64,000 nucleotides of DNA from contig JBBECS010000016.1 of the NCBI GenBank assembly GCA_040881685.1, positions 1-64,000 of the forward strand. The letters are read 5' to 3'. The translations under genes were made by a program, and so were the position numbers. The stretch is from Acidimicrobiia bacterium (lineage in GTDB: Bacteria > Actinomycetota > Acidimicrobiia > IMCC26256 > PALSA-555). Below, piece after piece: positions 15,203 through 24,092 of the stretch (the first letter of the stretch is position 1; the number at the start of each line of letters is the position of its first letter). The notes under the pieces are model-generated. The model did no database searches. It saw nothing but the letters and a program-made list of their open reading frames with translations, and had not been told where the DNA came from.

Positions 15203-16669
15203 ATGGGGCTGCTCGTCGGGGACGTCATCCGTCACGCCGCGAGCGTCACGCCTCACCAGCTCGCCGCCACCATGGGCGACGAGGAGCTGCGCTTCGCCGA
15301 GCTCGAATCCGCAGCGAACCAAGTGGCCCGAACCCTCGCCGCGGCAGGCGTGGGCCGAGGCGATCGGGTCGCGTGGTGGGGTGAGACCTCACTCGAAGCG
15401 ATGCCGATCTTCGCCGCCTGCGCCAAGCTCGGAGCGGCGTTCATGCCGGTCAACGCCAGGTTGGGTGCCGACGAAGCGTCCGAGGTGATCGGCTACGCCC
15501 GACCACGGCTGACGATCGTCGACGAAGACCACGCCGCCACCAAACCCGCATTCGAGTACGTCGAACAGGCGGCGATGTTCCACGACGCTTCGGGTCGCGA
15601 GCGGACCGATGTGGTCGATGCCGCCCTGGACGAACGCGACACGCATGTCATCTTCTTCACGAGCGGGAGCACGGGTCGATCCAAGGGAGTCGTGCTGTCA
15701 AACCGAGTCAGCTTCTTGCGGAGCTTTCCGCATCTGCTCACCGACCACGACGGTGGCACCGTCTGCATGTTCCCACTGTTTCACATGTCGGGCTGGTCGA
15801 TGACGCTCAACGCGTGGCAGATGCGCTGCCCGGTGCACATGGTGCCAACACCCGACGCGCATTCGTTGCTCGCTACTGCCGAGCGGCGTGGCGCAAGCCG
15901 TCTCTATTGCATCCCTGCGGTATGGACTCGCGTGCTCGACCACGATCGCACGGGCTACGACCTCTCGACGGTGCGCGAGGCCGACACGGGAACTTCCGCG
16001 ACGCCACCGGAACTCCTCGCTGCGATCAAGGAAGCGTTCCCGGGCACGGTGACGCGCGTGTACTACGGGTCGACGGAAGCCGGGCCCGCCGCATTGCTCG
16101 GCGACGCCGACCTCGCGCGTAAGGCGGGCTCGGTCGGGTTGCCACCGCCGACGGTCTCGATCCGGCTCACGCCCGAGGGAGAGGTGTGCGTGTACAGCGA
16201 GCTGCTCATGGACGAGTACTTCGAGCAGCCAGATGCGACCGCCGAAGCCCTGCGGCCACTCGATCCGGGCGGGCCGTTCTGGTACCACACCGGTGACCTC
16301 GGAGCGCTCGATGACGAGGGCTACCTGTCGATCGTCGGGCGCGCACGCGACCTGCTCCGCACGGGAGGTGAGACAGTCGCGCCCGGCGAGGTCGAGACCG
16401 TTCTCGCCGACCATCCCGCGGTCGCCGAGGTGGCCGTCATCGGGATCCCCGACTCGGACTGGGGTGAGGTCGTGTGCGCGGTAATCGTCGCACGCGTCGG
16501 ACACGAATCCAGCGTTGACGTCGACGCGCTGCGCGCACATTGCGAGGGGCGCCTTGCCGGATTCAAGCATCCACGGCGGGTCGAGCTGGTGAACGAGCTC
16601 CCGCGGACAGCGGCGACCGGACAGATCCAGCGCACGCTTCTCGTGGAGCGGATTACCGCGACCGGCTGA
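15203..16669 (+). CDS. AMP-dependent acyl-CoA synthetase-like protein lacking the C-terminal catalytic Lys
   Basis: 488 residues of the ANL superfamily: FTSGSTGRSKG at 152-162, the adenylate motif YYGSTEAGPA, WYHTGDLGALDDEGY and the hinge GRARDLLRTGGE. The C-terminal motif that normally reads PRTxxGK reads PRTAATGQIQR, so the lysine needed for adenylate formation is Gln. The enzyme may be impaired in the first half reaction, use a preformed adenylate, or use another residue. The ATG is fixed by the tight divergent promoter. Downstream comes the ABC transporter operon behind its own promoter. The only close partner is the KARI-like gene across the promoter. Confidence 0.88.
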   Translation: MGLLVGDVIRHAASVTPHQLAATMGDEELRFAELESAANQVARTLAAAGVGRGDRVAWWGETSLEAMPIFAACAKLGAAFMPVNARLGADEASEVIGYARPRLTIVDEDHAATKPAFEYVEQAAMFHDASGRERTDVVDAALDERDTHVIFFTSGSTGRSKGVVLSNRVSFLRSFPHLLTDHDGGTVCMFPLFHMSGWSMTLNAWQMRCPVHMVPTPDAHSLLATAERRGASRLYCIPAVWTRVLDHDRTGYDLSTVREADTGTSATPPELLAAIKEAFPGTVTRVYYGSTEAGPAALLGDADLARKAGSVGLPPPTVSIRLTPEGEVCVYSELLMDEYFEQPDATAEALRPLDPGGPFWYHTGDLGALDDEGYLSIVGRARDLLRTGGETVAPGEVETVLADHPAVAEVAVIGIPDSDWGEVVCAVIVARVGHESSVDVDALRAHCEGRLAGFKHPRRVELVNELPRTAATGQIQRTLLVERITATG

Positions 16670-16697
16670 TCGATCCGGCCACCTCGACCCCCCGTTT

Positions 16698-16717
16698 CCC
16701 TGACGGTTGCGTCAGGG
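16698..16717. promoter_or_regulatory. candidate operator CCTGAC-N6-GTCAGG before the liv operon
   Basis: CCCTGACGGTTGCGTCAGGG is a 20-base perfect palindrome with 8-base arms. The core CCTGAC-N6-GTCAGG also occurs at 38891-38908 in another promoter region. A possible -35 TTGCGT (16707-16712) lies inside it, with a -10-like GAAGAT 17 bases further on. It may instead serve as a terminator for the ligase gene, but its repetition at a divergent promoter favours a repressor site. Confidence 0.5.
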
Positions 16718-16770
16718 TGAGGGGTGTTAGAAGATGCCGCAGCACGCCACGACCTAGGGGGGATCAAGGG

Positions 16771-18093
16771 ATGGTTGGACGTCGGATCACCACCGCGCTC
16801 GTCACACTCGCACTCGGCTTGGGCGGCACCATCGCCACAACCGCAGTAGCGGGTGCCGGCGAGAAGAAGCCTGACTTCTCCAAGCTCAAGGAGATCAAGG
16901 AGCCCGCGAACTGCGACAAGCCCGACCCGGGCATCACCGACGACACCATCAAGGTCGGCGTGATCACGATCTTGAGTGGCCCCCAGGGCGTCAGCTTCGC
17001 GCCGAGCACCGAGAACGGCATCCGGGCCCGGATCGACGCGGCGAACGCGAGCGGCGAGCTCGGCGACCGTCAGATCGAGCTCGTGGTGAAGGACGACCAG
17101 GCGAACCAGGCCAACAACCTCACGGCCGCGCAGCAGCTGGTCGAAGAAGAAGAGGTCTTCGGCATCATCGAGGTGTCCAACGTCGCCGACGGCAGCGGCG
17201 AGTACCTCAACGAGGAGAAGATCCCCGTTGGTGGGTGGCACCTCGGCCAGAAGGAGTGGGGCATCTACCCCAACATGTTCTCGTGGCGGAACTCGCAGCC
17301 GCCCGAGCCGACCGAGACGTTCAGCAGTCGCAACGCCGACGTGATGAAGGCACTCGGCGCCAAGAAGATCGCCCTGGTCGGAGCCAACATCGCGTCCAGC
17401 GCGGTCTTCATGGACCAGGCCGGCGTCGCGGTTGAGAACACCAAGGGCCTCGAGCTCGTCTTCAAGACGACCGACGTGACGCCCGAGCAGCAGGACTTCA
17501 CCGGTATCGCCGCGCAGATCAAGGAGAGCGGCGCCGACGGCATGTACACCGGCCTCGCCGGCATCCAGGCGAACGGGCTGGTCCAGGCGCTCAACCAAGC
17601 AGGCGTCGAGCTCAAGGCGACCGTGTTCCCCGGCGGCTACGACAGCCGCGTCACGGCGCTTCCCGGCTACGAAGGCGCGTACATGGGCACGGAGTTCAAG
17701 CCGCTCGAAGTGGGCTCACCGGGGCTCACCGCCTACGAGGACGCGATCGCGGCCTTCGACCCCGAGGCCAACCCGCTCAACTTCTTCCAGATTCAGGGCT
17801 ACTTCAGTGCGGACGTGTTCGTGCAGGGCCTGATCGCGGCCGGCGTGGGGTGCCCGACGCGCAAGGCCTTCATCAACAACCTGCGCCTGGTCAAGGGCTA
17901 CGACGGAGGCGGTGCGTTCGTCCCGGTCGACTACGACGAGATCTTCGGTCGCATCTTCTACTGCGTGTACTACGTGCAGCTGGTGGAAGGTGAGTTCGTG
18001 CCGCAGTTCGACGGTGAGCCGCTCTGCGCCAAGAAGCTCATCGACCACGGCAAGGTCAGGAAGCTGAAGGCGGCCGAGGTGGCCAAGGGCTAG
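16771..18093 (+). CDS. ABC transporter substrate-binding protein (branched-chain amino acid type)
   Basis: 440 residues. A Sec signal peptide (basic start, hydrophobic core, cleavage near TAVAGAGE around residue 28) is followed by a periplasmic-binding-protein type I fold: IKVGVITILSGPQG, then GDRQIELVVKDDQ and LVGANIAS. The ligand could be an amino acid or an acyl/aromatic acid, since this family is broad. The ATG has AGGGGGGA before it; an upstream open frame overlapping the ligase gene is not coding. A strong hairpin after the stop probably makes this the most abundant product of the operon, which continues with permease and ATPases. Confidence 0.93.
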   Translation: MVGRRITTALVTLALGLGGTIATTAVAGAGEKKPDFSKLKEIKEPANCDKPDPGITDDTIKVGVITILSGPQGVSFAPSTENGIRARIDAANASGELGDRQIELVVKDDQANQANNLTAAQQLVEEEEVFGIIEVSNVADGSGEYLNEEKIPVGGWHLGQKEWGIYPNMFSWRNSQPPEPTETFSSRNADVMKALGAKKIALVGANIASSAVFMDQAGVAVENTKGLELVFKTTDVTPEQQDFTGIAAQIKESGADGMYTGLAGIQANGLVQALNQAGVELKATVFPGGYDSRVTALPGYEGAYMGTEFKPLEVGSPGLTAYEDAIAAFDPEANPLNFFQIQGYFSADVFVQGLIAAGVGCPTRKAFINNLRLVKGYDGGGAFVPVDYDEIFGRIFYCVYYVQLVEGEFVPQFDGEPLCAKKLIDHGKVRKLKAAEVAKG

Positions 18094-18116
18094 GTCATCC
18101 CGAACTGATCGCTCGT

Positions 18117-18147
18117 CTGGGCCGGGTCACCTCGTGACCCGGCCCAG
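18117..18147 (+). terminator. intra-operon hairpin after the substrate-binding protein gene
   Basis: CTGGGCCGGGTCAC and GTGACCCGGCCCAG form a perfect 14-bp stem with the 3-base loop CTC, between the binding-protein and permease genes. No U-run follows. In binding-protein ABC operons such stems usually act as partial terminators or mRNA stabilisers, giving more binding protein than permease. Confidence 0.75.
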
Positions 18148-18168
18148 CCGGTAGTCCGGAAAGGGCCA

Positions 18169-20310
18169 ATGGGTCCGTTCATCCTCACGGGGCTGGTGCT
18201 GGGCAGCATCTACGCGGTCTCGGTGCTCGGCCTCGTGCTCACCTACAACGCGTCACGCGTGTTCAACTTCGCCCACGGCGCGATCGCGTACTTCGCTGCC
18301 GTCACGTACTACTGGCTCACCAAGTTCCAAGGTTGGTCTGTGCCGCTCGCGGCGATCACGTGCGTCTTCGTGGTCGGCCCACTGCTCGGGCTCTTCCTCT
18401 TCCGCATCGTCTTCCACCGACTCACCGCCGCGCCTCCGGTCGTGCGGTTCGTGTCCACGGTGGGCCTGTGGGTGGCGATCCCCGCGTTCGCCAAGCTGAT
18501 CTACGGGACCACCGTGGTCGGCGGCGAGGTGCTCGCACCCGGCTTCGGCGGCAGCCCGCCGGGCGAGTTCGACGTCTTCGGACTGACCGTCAACTGGAAC
18601 CAAGCCAGCGTGATCATCGGCGCGGCGCTCGTCGCCGCGGTGTTCGGGCTCATGATGCGCTTCACGCCCTTCGGACTCGCCACCCGCGCCGCCGTGGACT
18701 CGCCACGCGTCGCGGCCCTCTCCGGGATCAACCCCGCAGTGATCAGCGCCATCTCTTGGATGCTCGGCTGCGGCCTCGCCGCGTTCGCGGGGGTGCTCCT
18801 CAGCCCAACGGCCGGGCTCGGTGAGGTGCAGTTCACGCTGCTGCTCGTCGTGTCGTTCGCGGCTGTCGTGGTCGGACGATTGCGCAGCCTGCCGCTGGCG
18901 TTCGCCGGAGCGCTCGGCATCGGACTCCTGCAAGGGCTGTCCGAGAAGTACATCCCAAAATGGTTCTTGACCGACAGCTCGGCCCTGGGCACCGCGATCA
19001 AGACCGGGTTCAAACCCAGCATCCCCTTCATCGTGATGCTCGGCGTGCTCCTCGCGTACCAAGGGTTGCGTCGCGAGCAGTTCGAGGTGGACCTCCGTGC
19101 CGGACCCGCGGAAGAGGAGATCGCACCCGTCACCCGCATCACCGGATGGCGCGCCGCGATCGGACCGGCCGCGCTTGCGCTGGCGCTCTTCTCGGTCCCG
19201 CTTTGGAACAGCGACTTCTGGGTCGGAACTGTCCTGAGTCAAGCGATGGCGCTCGGTGTCCTGTTCTTGACCTTCACCGTCGTCACCGGTGAGGGCGGCA
19301 TGCTCTCGCTCACGCAGACAGCACTCGCGGGAGTAGGCGCGTTCACTGCGGCGAAGCTCGCGACCAACGCCGGATGGCCCGTCTGGGCCGCACTCCTGAT
19401 GGGCGCCATCGTGGCCGTGCCGGTCGGGCTCATCGTGGCGGGCTTGAGCCTGCGACTCGGCGGGCTCTACCTCGCGCTCGCCACGTTGGCCTTCTCGCAG
19501 CTCCTCCGCTATCTCGTGTTCGCGCGCTCCGACTTCGACAACTTCAACAGCGGCGTCACGATCGACCGCCCTGCGATGTTCGGTATCGACTTCAACGGCG
19601 ACGACAACTTCTACTTCCTGCTCGTGATCATCTTCTTGATCGTCGCGCTCGTCGTCGTGAACCTCCGCCGATCGACAACGGGCATGGTGCTGGCCGCCAT
19701 GCGGTCGAGCGAGGCCGCGGCTGCCACGATCGGCATCAGCGTCGTTCGATCCAAGCTCATCGTGTTCGGGCTCAGCGCGTTCATCGCCGGTCTCGGTGGA
19801 GGCCTCTACGCCGTCAGCTTCGGCAGGGCGACCGTCCCGTCGTTCGACGTGCTCATCGGGATCGTCTGGCTCGCGATCGTCGTGACCTGGGGAATCCGCT
19901 CGGTCGTCGGCGCGTTGATGTCCGCGGTCCTCTTCGTCGCCCTCCAGGCACCCACCAACAAGCTGAGCCTGATCTTCGTGGTGATCGTGGTCTTCATCGT
20001 GATGGGCATGACCGCGCGACTCTTCGGGTCGGGTGCGATGCGCACCTCCAAGGGAATCGGCCTCGCTATCGCGCTCTATGTGGTCGGCACTGCCTTGGTC
20101 GTGTTGATCTTGCCGATCAACGTTCGGGAGGAGATCGACCTCGGGACGGCGTGGGACTACATCCCGACGATCTTGTTCGGTCTCGGCGCCGTCTTCCTGG
20201 CCAAGCAGCCCCGCGGCGTGCTGTTCGACGTGATGAATCGCATCCGGCTGCGCGACCTCCAACGTGAGGCACGCCGAGCTGAAGCAGAGGCCGCGGAGGT
20301 GCCGGCATGA
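18169..20310 (+). CDS. fused LivH-LivM-type ABC permease
   Basis: 713 residues, twice the length of a single permease. The first half (GPFILTGLVLGSIYAVSVLG, NFAHGAIAYFAAVTYYWL) is LivH-like. After a linker near 295-330 the second half (GEGGMLSLTQTALAGVGAFT, GGLYLALATLAFSQLLRYL, MRSSEAAAATIGI) is LivM-like. About 16-18 transmembrane helices are expected. The fusion supplies both halves of the membrane channel in one chain. The ATG has GGAAAGGG before it. The stop overlaps the next ATPase gene by 4 bases. Confidence 0.94.
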   Translation: MGPFILTGLVLGSIYAVSVLGLVLTYNASRVFNFAHGAIAYFAAVTYYWLTKFQGWSVPLAAITCVFVVGPLLGLFLFRIVFHRLTAAPPVVRFVSTVGLWVAIPAFAKLIYGTTVVGGEVLAPGFGGSPPGEFDVFGLTVNWNQASVIIGAALVAAVFGLMMRFTPFGLATRAAVDSPRVAALSGINPAVISAISWMLGCGLAAFAGVLLSPTAGLGEVQFTLLLVVSFAAVVVGRLRSLPLAFAGALGIGLLQGLSEKYIPKWFLTDSSALGTAIKTGFKPSIPFIVMLGVLLAYQGLRREQFEVDLRAGPAEEEIAPVTRITGWRAAIGPAALALALFSVPLWNSDFWVGTVLSQAMALGVLFLTFTVVTGEGGMLSLTQTALAGVGAFTAAKLATNAGWPVWAALLMGAIVAVPVGLIVAGLSLRLGGLYLALATLAFSQLLRYLVFARSDFDNFNSGVTIDRPAMFGIDFNGDDNFYFLLVIIFLIVALVVVNLRRSTTGMVLAAMRSSEAAAATIGISVVRSKLIVFGLSAFIAGLGGGLYAVSFGRATVPSFDVLIGIVWLAIVVTWGIRSVVGALMSAVLFVALQAPTNKLSLIFVVIVVFIVMGMTARLFGSGAMRTSKGIGLAIALYVVGTALVVLILPINVREEIDLGTAWDYIPTILFGLGAVFLAKQPRGVLFDVMNRIRLRDLQREARRAEAEAAEVPA

Positions 20311-21095
20311 GCGCTCCCCTGCTCGACGCACGCGGCGTCACGGTGCAATTCGGCGGCGTGGTCGCGTTGGATGCCGTCGACTTCGCCGCGAACGAAGGTG
20401 CGATCACCGGGCTTGTCGGTCCCAACGGTGCCGGCAAGACCACCTTGTTCGGCATCCTGTCGGGCTTGATCCGCCCGAAAGCAGGCCAGGTCACCCTCGG
20501 CAACATCGACATCACCAACATGAGCCCGCAGAAGCGGACTCGTCTCGGGCTGGCTCGGACCTTCCAACGGCTCGAGCTCTTCGGCGAGATGACCGTGCGT
20601 GAGCACCTCGTGGTCGCGCACCGCGTGCGCCAGCGGCGCGATCGCACCCTCGTGCGCGACTTGCTGGGGCTCGGCGGCAGGCCCTCGGCGGGGGAAGATG
20701 AGGCGGTCGACGCGATCCTCGAGCTCTTGGGTCTCGATGCAGTCGCGGAGCAACCCGTCGTGCTGCTCCCCCTCGGGACGGGCCGGATCGTCGAGATCGC
20801 CCGTGCGCTCGCCACAGAGCCGCGCATCGTGCTGCTCGACGAGCCCACGTCTGGTCTGGACGTGCACGAGACTGCGCAGGTTGCGACCGCACTGCGCGGC
20901 GCTCGCGACGATCGAGGCGTTGCGTTCGTGGTCGTTGAGCACGATGTGGAGCTCGTGCTCGAGATCTCGGAGGTGATCACCGTGCTCGACTTCGGGAAGG
21001 TGATCGCGCAGGGTCCGCCGTCCTACATCCGCGCCAGCACCGAGGTGCAGGCCGCATACCTCGGCACCGCCACCGCGGACGCGGGGCCGTCGTGA
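20307..21095 (+). CDS. ABC transporter ATP-binding protein, LivG-like
   Basis: 262 residues. Walker A is GPNGAGKTT, Walker B is RIVLLDEPTSGLD, and the switch His is in VEHDVELVLE. The C-terminus STEVQAAYLG is the usual LivG end. The signature motif reads LPLGTGRIVEIARAL instead of LSxGQ, a variant I believe is common in actinobacterial LivG proteins. It hydrolyses ATP to drive the fused permease, as a heterodimer with the next gene product. It overlaps the permease stop by 4 bases (ATGA). Confidence 0.95.
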   Translation: MSAPLLDARGVTVQFGGVVALDAVDFAANEGAITGLVGPNGAGKTTLFGILSGLIRPKAGQVTLGNIDITNMSPQKRTRLGLARTFQRLELFGEMTVREHLVVAHRVRQRRDRTLVRDLLGLGGRPSAGEDEAVDAILELLGLDAVAEQPVVLLPLGTGRIVEIARALATEPRIVLLDEPTSGLDVHETAQVATALRGARDDRGVAFVVVEHDVELVLEISEVITVLDFGKVIAQGPPSYIRASTEVQAAYLGTATADAGPS

Positions 21096-21817
21096 ACGAC
21101 ACCGCCGCACCGGTGCTGGAGGTCGAGGGCCTCGAAGTGCACTACGGCGAGGCGCGCGCGGTCTTCGGTGTGGACCTGAAAATCGCGTCCGGAGAGGTCC
21201 TCGCGGTGCTCGGCCCCAACGGTGCCGGCAAGTCGTCCCTCGCGGCCGCGATCACCGGTCGTGTGTCACCTGCGGCCGGCACCGTACGCATCGCTGGTCA
21301 GGACGTCACCAAGAGCTCGGCGGCGGACATCAGTCGACTCGGGGTTGCATACGTGCCCGAAGAGCGCGCGATCTTCCCGCACCTCTCGGTGGCGGACAAC
21401 CTGCGCGTACTGTTGCGCTATGCCGTCCCGCGCGACGACCGCGCCGCGGCCGTGGAGCGCGCCCTCGAGCTGTTCCCCGTCCTCGGCGAGCGTCGCCGCC
21501 AACAGGCGGGCACGCTCTCAGGCGGCGAGCAGCAGATGCTCAGCCTCGCCCGGATGCTTGCCGCGCCGCCGAAACTGCTGATCGCCGACGAGATGTCGCT
21601 CGGACTCGCGCCGCGCCTCGTGGATCTCGTGTTCGACTCCCTCCGGCGCGCCCGCGAGGAAGGCGTGACGATCCTCCTCATCGAGCAGTACGTCGAACGC
21701 GCGCTCGGAATCGCGAACGATGCCGTCATCCTCCGCCGTGGACGCATCGGCTGGAGTGGTCCCGCGAGCGAGGCGCACGCTGAGCTCGTCGCGGGCTATC
21801 TCGGCTCGGAGAGCTGA
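21092..21817 (+). CDS. ABC transporter ATP-binding protein, LivF-like
   Basis: 241 residues with Walker A GPNGAGKSS, signature LSGGEQQMLSLARML, Walker B LLIADEMSLGLAP and the switch segment LIEQYVERAL, typical of LivF. The GTG start overlaps the LivG stop (GTGA). It is the last gene of the transporter operon; the exonuclease gene after it has a separate start context. Confidence 0.95.
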   Translation: MNDTAAPVLEVEGLEVHYGEARAVFGVDLKIASGEVLAVLGPNGAGKSSLAAAITGRVSPAAGTVRIAGQDVTKSSAADISRLGVAYVPEERAIFPHLSVADNLRVLLRYAVPRDDRAAAVERALELFPVLGERRRQQAGTLSGGEQQMLSLARMLAAPPKLLIADEMSLGLAPRLVDLVFDSLRRAREEGVTILLIEQYVERALGIANDAVILRRGRIGWSGPASEAHAELVAGYLGSES

Positions 21818-21858
21818 CCGGCCGCGAACTTGCGCGACGCGCGCGCCAGACTGCCTGC

Positions 21859-22377
21859 ATGCGATACGTGATGGTCGACATCGAGGCCGACGGGCCGGTT
21901 CCCGGCGACTACTCGATGATCTCCGTGGGCGCCGTGCTCGTCGACAAGGCACTCGAGACCACGTTCTACCGCCGCATACGACCGATCTCCAACCAGTGGA
22001 TGCCCGACGCGCTCGCGATCTCCGGCTTCAGCCGTGAGCAGACCCTTGCCTTCGATGACCCCGCGGAGGTCATGCCCGCGTTCCGAGAGTGGCTGAACGG
22101 CATTGAGCGCGGCGACTGTTGGTTCATCGCCGACAACGCGGGCTTCGACTGGGGCTTCGTCAACTGGTACTTCCATCGGTTCTGCGGCACCAACCCGTTC
22201 GGACACAACAGCGACGACCTCGGGAGTCTCTACAAGGGCATCGTGGGTGACACTACGAAGGACTTCGAGCACCTGCGCGTGACCCGGCACACGCACAACG
22301 CGTTGGAAGATGCGATCGGCAATGCCGAAGCACTGCTCCGCATGCGCTCGGAGCTCGGCCTCCAGATCGACCTCTAG
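21859..22377 (+). CDS. DEDDh-type 3'-5' exonuclease
   Basis: 172 residues of the RNase T/DnaQ-like exonuclease superfamily. The three Exo motifs are visible: VDIEADG at 6-12 (first Asp/Glu pair), DNAGFDW (second Asp) and RHTHNALEDAIGNA (His and final Asp). This single-domain form degrades single-stranded RNA or DNA from the 3' end with two metal ions. It lacks any polymerase-associated part. It follows the transporter by 41 bases, has no strong ribosome-binding site and ends 7 bases from a convergent acyl-CoA ligase. The physiological substrate is unknown. Confidence 0.88.
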   Translation: MRYVMVDIEADGPVPGDYSMISVGAVLVDKALETTFYRRIRPISNQWMPDALAISGFSREQTLAFDDPAEVMPAFREWLNGIERGDCWFIADNAGFDWGFVNWYFHRFCGTNPFGHNSDDLGSLYKGIVGDTTKDFEHLRVTRHTHNALEDAIGNAEALLRMRSELGLQIDL

Positions 22378-22384
22378 ATCTGTC

Positions 22385-24010
22385 TCAGGGGTTGCGGAGG
22401 CGGTCGCGGAGCACGAACTTCTGCACCTTGCCCGACGGAGTGCGTGGGAACTCCTCGATCGGGTGCACTTCCTCCGGCCACTTCTGCTTGGCGAGTCCGG
22501 ACGCGCCGAGGTGCTCGCGCATCGCCTCGAGTGACGGCACCGCGCCGGCTCCCGGCTGCATCCGCACGAACGCGGCACCGTGCTCTCCGAACTTCGGATC
22601 CGGTGCCGCCACGACCGCGACCTCGGCCACGCCGGGCATGCGCACGATCTGGTCCTCGACCTCGAGCGCGCTGACGTTCTCGCCGCCGCGGATGATGATG
22701 TCCTTCTTGCGGTCGACGATGGTGAGGTAGCCATCCTCGTCGAGGACGCCCACGTCACCCGTCGCGAACCAGCCGTCGTCGTCGAGCGACGCCTTGGTGA
22801 GTACCGGATCCGTGTAACCGACGAAGCAGTCGGGACCCTTGCTCCAGATCTCACCGGGTTCCCCGAGCGCAACCGGCTTGCCCTCGTCGTCCCGAAGCTC
22901 GATCTCCACCCCAGGCAGCGGATGCCCGTCGGTGCTGAGCCGCTTGTCGCGCGGCTCGTCGTGTGTGGCCCCGGTGATGGACGGATGCTCGGTGGATCCG
23001 AAGCTGCGGACGACGGACATGCCGAGTCGCTCAGCCCGCTCGCCGACCGCCGAGGGAACCGGGGATCCCCCGAGGCCGATGCGCCGCATCTTCGCCGCGT
23101 GCTCGGGCGTGAAGTCGGGGTGATCGAGGAGGCTCGTGAGGAAGTAGGTCGCACCCGACCCGCTCGAGAGGTCGTCCTCGAGCATCGCCGCCAGCACCGT
23201 CTTCGGATCCCACACGTCGATGAGATAGATCGGCTCGCGGCGATACACGGGGATGAGGAGTGCGGCGAGCATCCCGATCGCGTGCCCAACCGGTGCGCCC
23301 ACGAGCATCGCCCGTTCCGAGGCGGTCGCGGCCATCTCGGCGAGCTGCTTGACCTCGGAGCCGATGGTGCGGTGTGAGTGCACGACACCCTTCGGATCCG
23401 ATGTCGTGCCCGAGGTGTACGCGATGAGCGCTGGCCAAGATGGATCGACGTCGGCTGGGACGTCGATGGGATCGTGTGCGGACAACTCGTCGAACGAGCG
23501 CGCGCCGGGGGGCACGGAGTCACCCACGACGTAGGTCTGCTCGAGCGCCGGCAGCTCGGGCAGCGTCTCGAGGTTGGCGAGGTAGTCGAGGTGCCCGAAG
23601 CGGTCGGCGGTGATGAACCAGCGTGCGCCCGACTGCCGGAGGATGAACCCGACTTCCTTCGGTCCGTAGAAGTGCACGATCGGTACCACGACGGCTCCGA
23701 GGAACGCGGTGGCCCAGAAGGTGGCCGCGGCCTCGAGCCAGTTCGGCAGCTGGAACGCCACCGGGTCGCCGGGACGTACGCCGGCGGCGCGCAGGCCTCC
23801 GGCGACGCGCCGGGCGAGGTCCGCCGCGTCGGCGTACGTGCCGCGCCAGGGCCGGACATCGGAGCGGAACGAGACGACGTTGTTCGGCGCCTCGGGGAAG
23901 CCGGCCGCCAGGATTGATCCGAGCGTCTCGTCGGTCCATGACCCGTCGGCGAGGTAGCGCTTCGCCCGCTCGCCGTCGTCAGGGCGCAGCTCGAGGTCGA
24001 GGAGACTCAC
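22385..24010 (-). CDS. AMP-forming acyl-CoA synthetase/ligase
   Basis: 541 residues. The ANL motifs are all present: AYTSGTTSDPKGV, RSFGSTEHPS, GWFATGDVGVLDEDGY, DRKKDIIIRGGENVSALEVE and the C-terminal catalytic lysine in PRTPSGKVQKF. It makes an acyl-CoA from a free acid, ATP and CoA. The GTG start gives MSLLDLELRPDDG and lies 7 bases after a TAGGTT box with no ribosome-binding site, so it is probably leaderless. It diverges from the TetR gene and shares a regulatory region with it, which suggests it belongs to the same regulon as the 2-oxoacid oxidoreductase genes. Confidence 0.94.
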   Translation of the reverse strand: MSLLDLELRPDDGERAKRYLADGSWTDETLGSILAAGFPEAPNNVVSFRSDVRPWRGTYADAADLARRVAGGLRAAGVRPGDPVAFQLPNWLEAAATFWATAFLGAVVVPIVHFYGPKEVGFILRQSGARWFITADRFGHLDYLANLETLPELPALEQTYVVGDSVPPGARSFDELSAHDPIDVPADVDPSWPALIAYTSGTTSDPKGVVHSHRTIGSEVKQLAEMAATASERAMLVGAPVGHAIGMLAALLIPVYRREPIYLIDVWDPKTVLAAMLEDDLSSGSGATYFLTSLLDHPDFTPEHAAKMRRIGLGGSPVPSAVGERAERLGMSVVRSFGSTEHPSITGATHDEPRDKRLSTDGHPLPGVEIELRDDEGKPVALGEPGEIWSKGPDCFVGYTDPVLTKASLDDDGWFATGDVGVLDEDGYLTIVDRKKDIIIRGGENVSALEVEDQIVRMPGVAEVAVVAAPDPKFGEHGAAFVRMQPGAGAVPSLEAMREHLGASGLAKQKWPEEVHPIEEFPRTPSGKVQKFVLRDRLRNP

Positions 24011-24017
24011 AGGCCCG

Positions 24018-24092
24018 AACCTACAAGGGGCGACGGTAGTTGCGTCAGGGTCCAGGCGGGAATAGCGTTCCTGCAGTGCAGAATATCATTCC
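24018..24092. promoter_or_regulatory. divergent leaderless promoters with two 13-bp TetR-type boxes
   Basis: Toward the ligase: TAGGTT (24018-24023) 7 bases before its GTG. Toward TetR: TTGCGT (24040-24045), 17 bases, TAGCGT (24063-24068), 7 bases, then GTG at 24076. Two similar palindromes, GGAATAGCGTTCC (24059-24071) and AGAATATCATTCC (24080-24092), match at 10 of 13 positions and start 21 bases apart, two helical turns. The first covers the -10 box and the second the first codons. This is a good layout for autorepression by the TetR protein. Confidence 0.65.

Noticed and set aside
18253-20331. A 692-codon open frame on the minus strand, rich in Asp, Glu and His
   Set aside because: It is antisense to the fused Liv permease, which has clear homology. 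Long antisense frames are expected at this GC content, and the charged composition is the mirror of hydrophobic codons.
21796-23859. A 687-codon minus-strand frame overlapping the exonuclease and ligase
   Set aside because: It is a shifted-frame shadow of the acyl-CoA ligase, low in complexity and without homology blocks.
24040-24075. TTG start for the TetR gene at 24040
   Set aside because: It lies inside the likely -35 box TTGCGT; GTG 24076 fits the -10 spacing.
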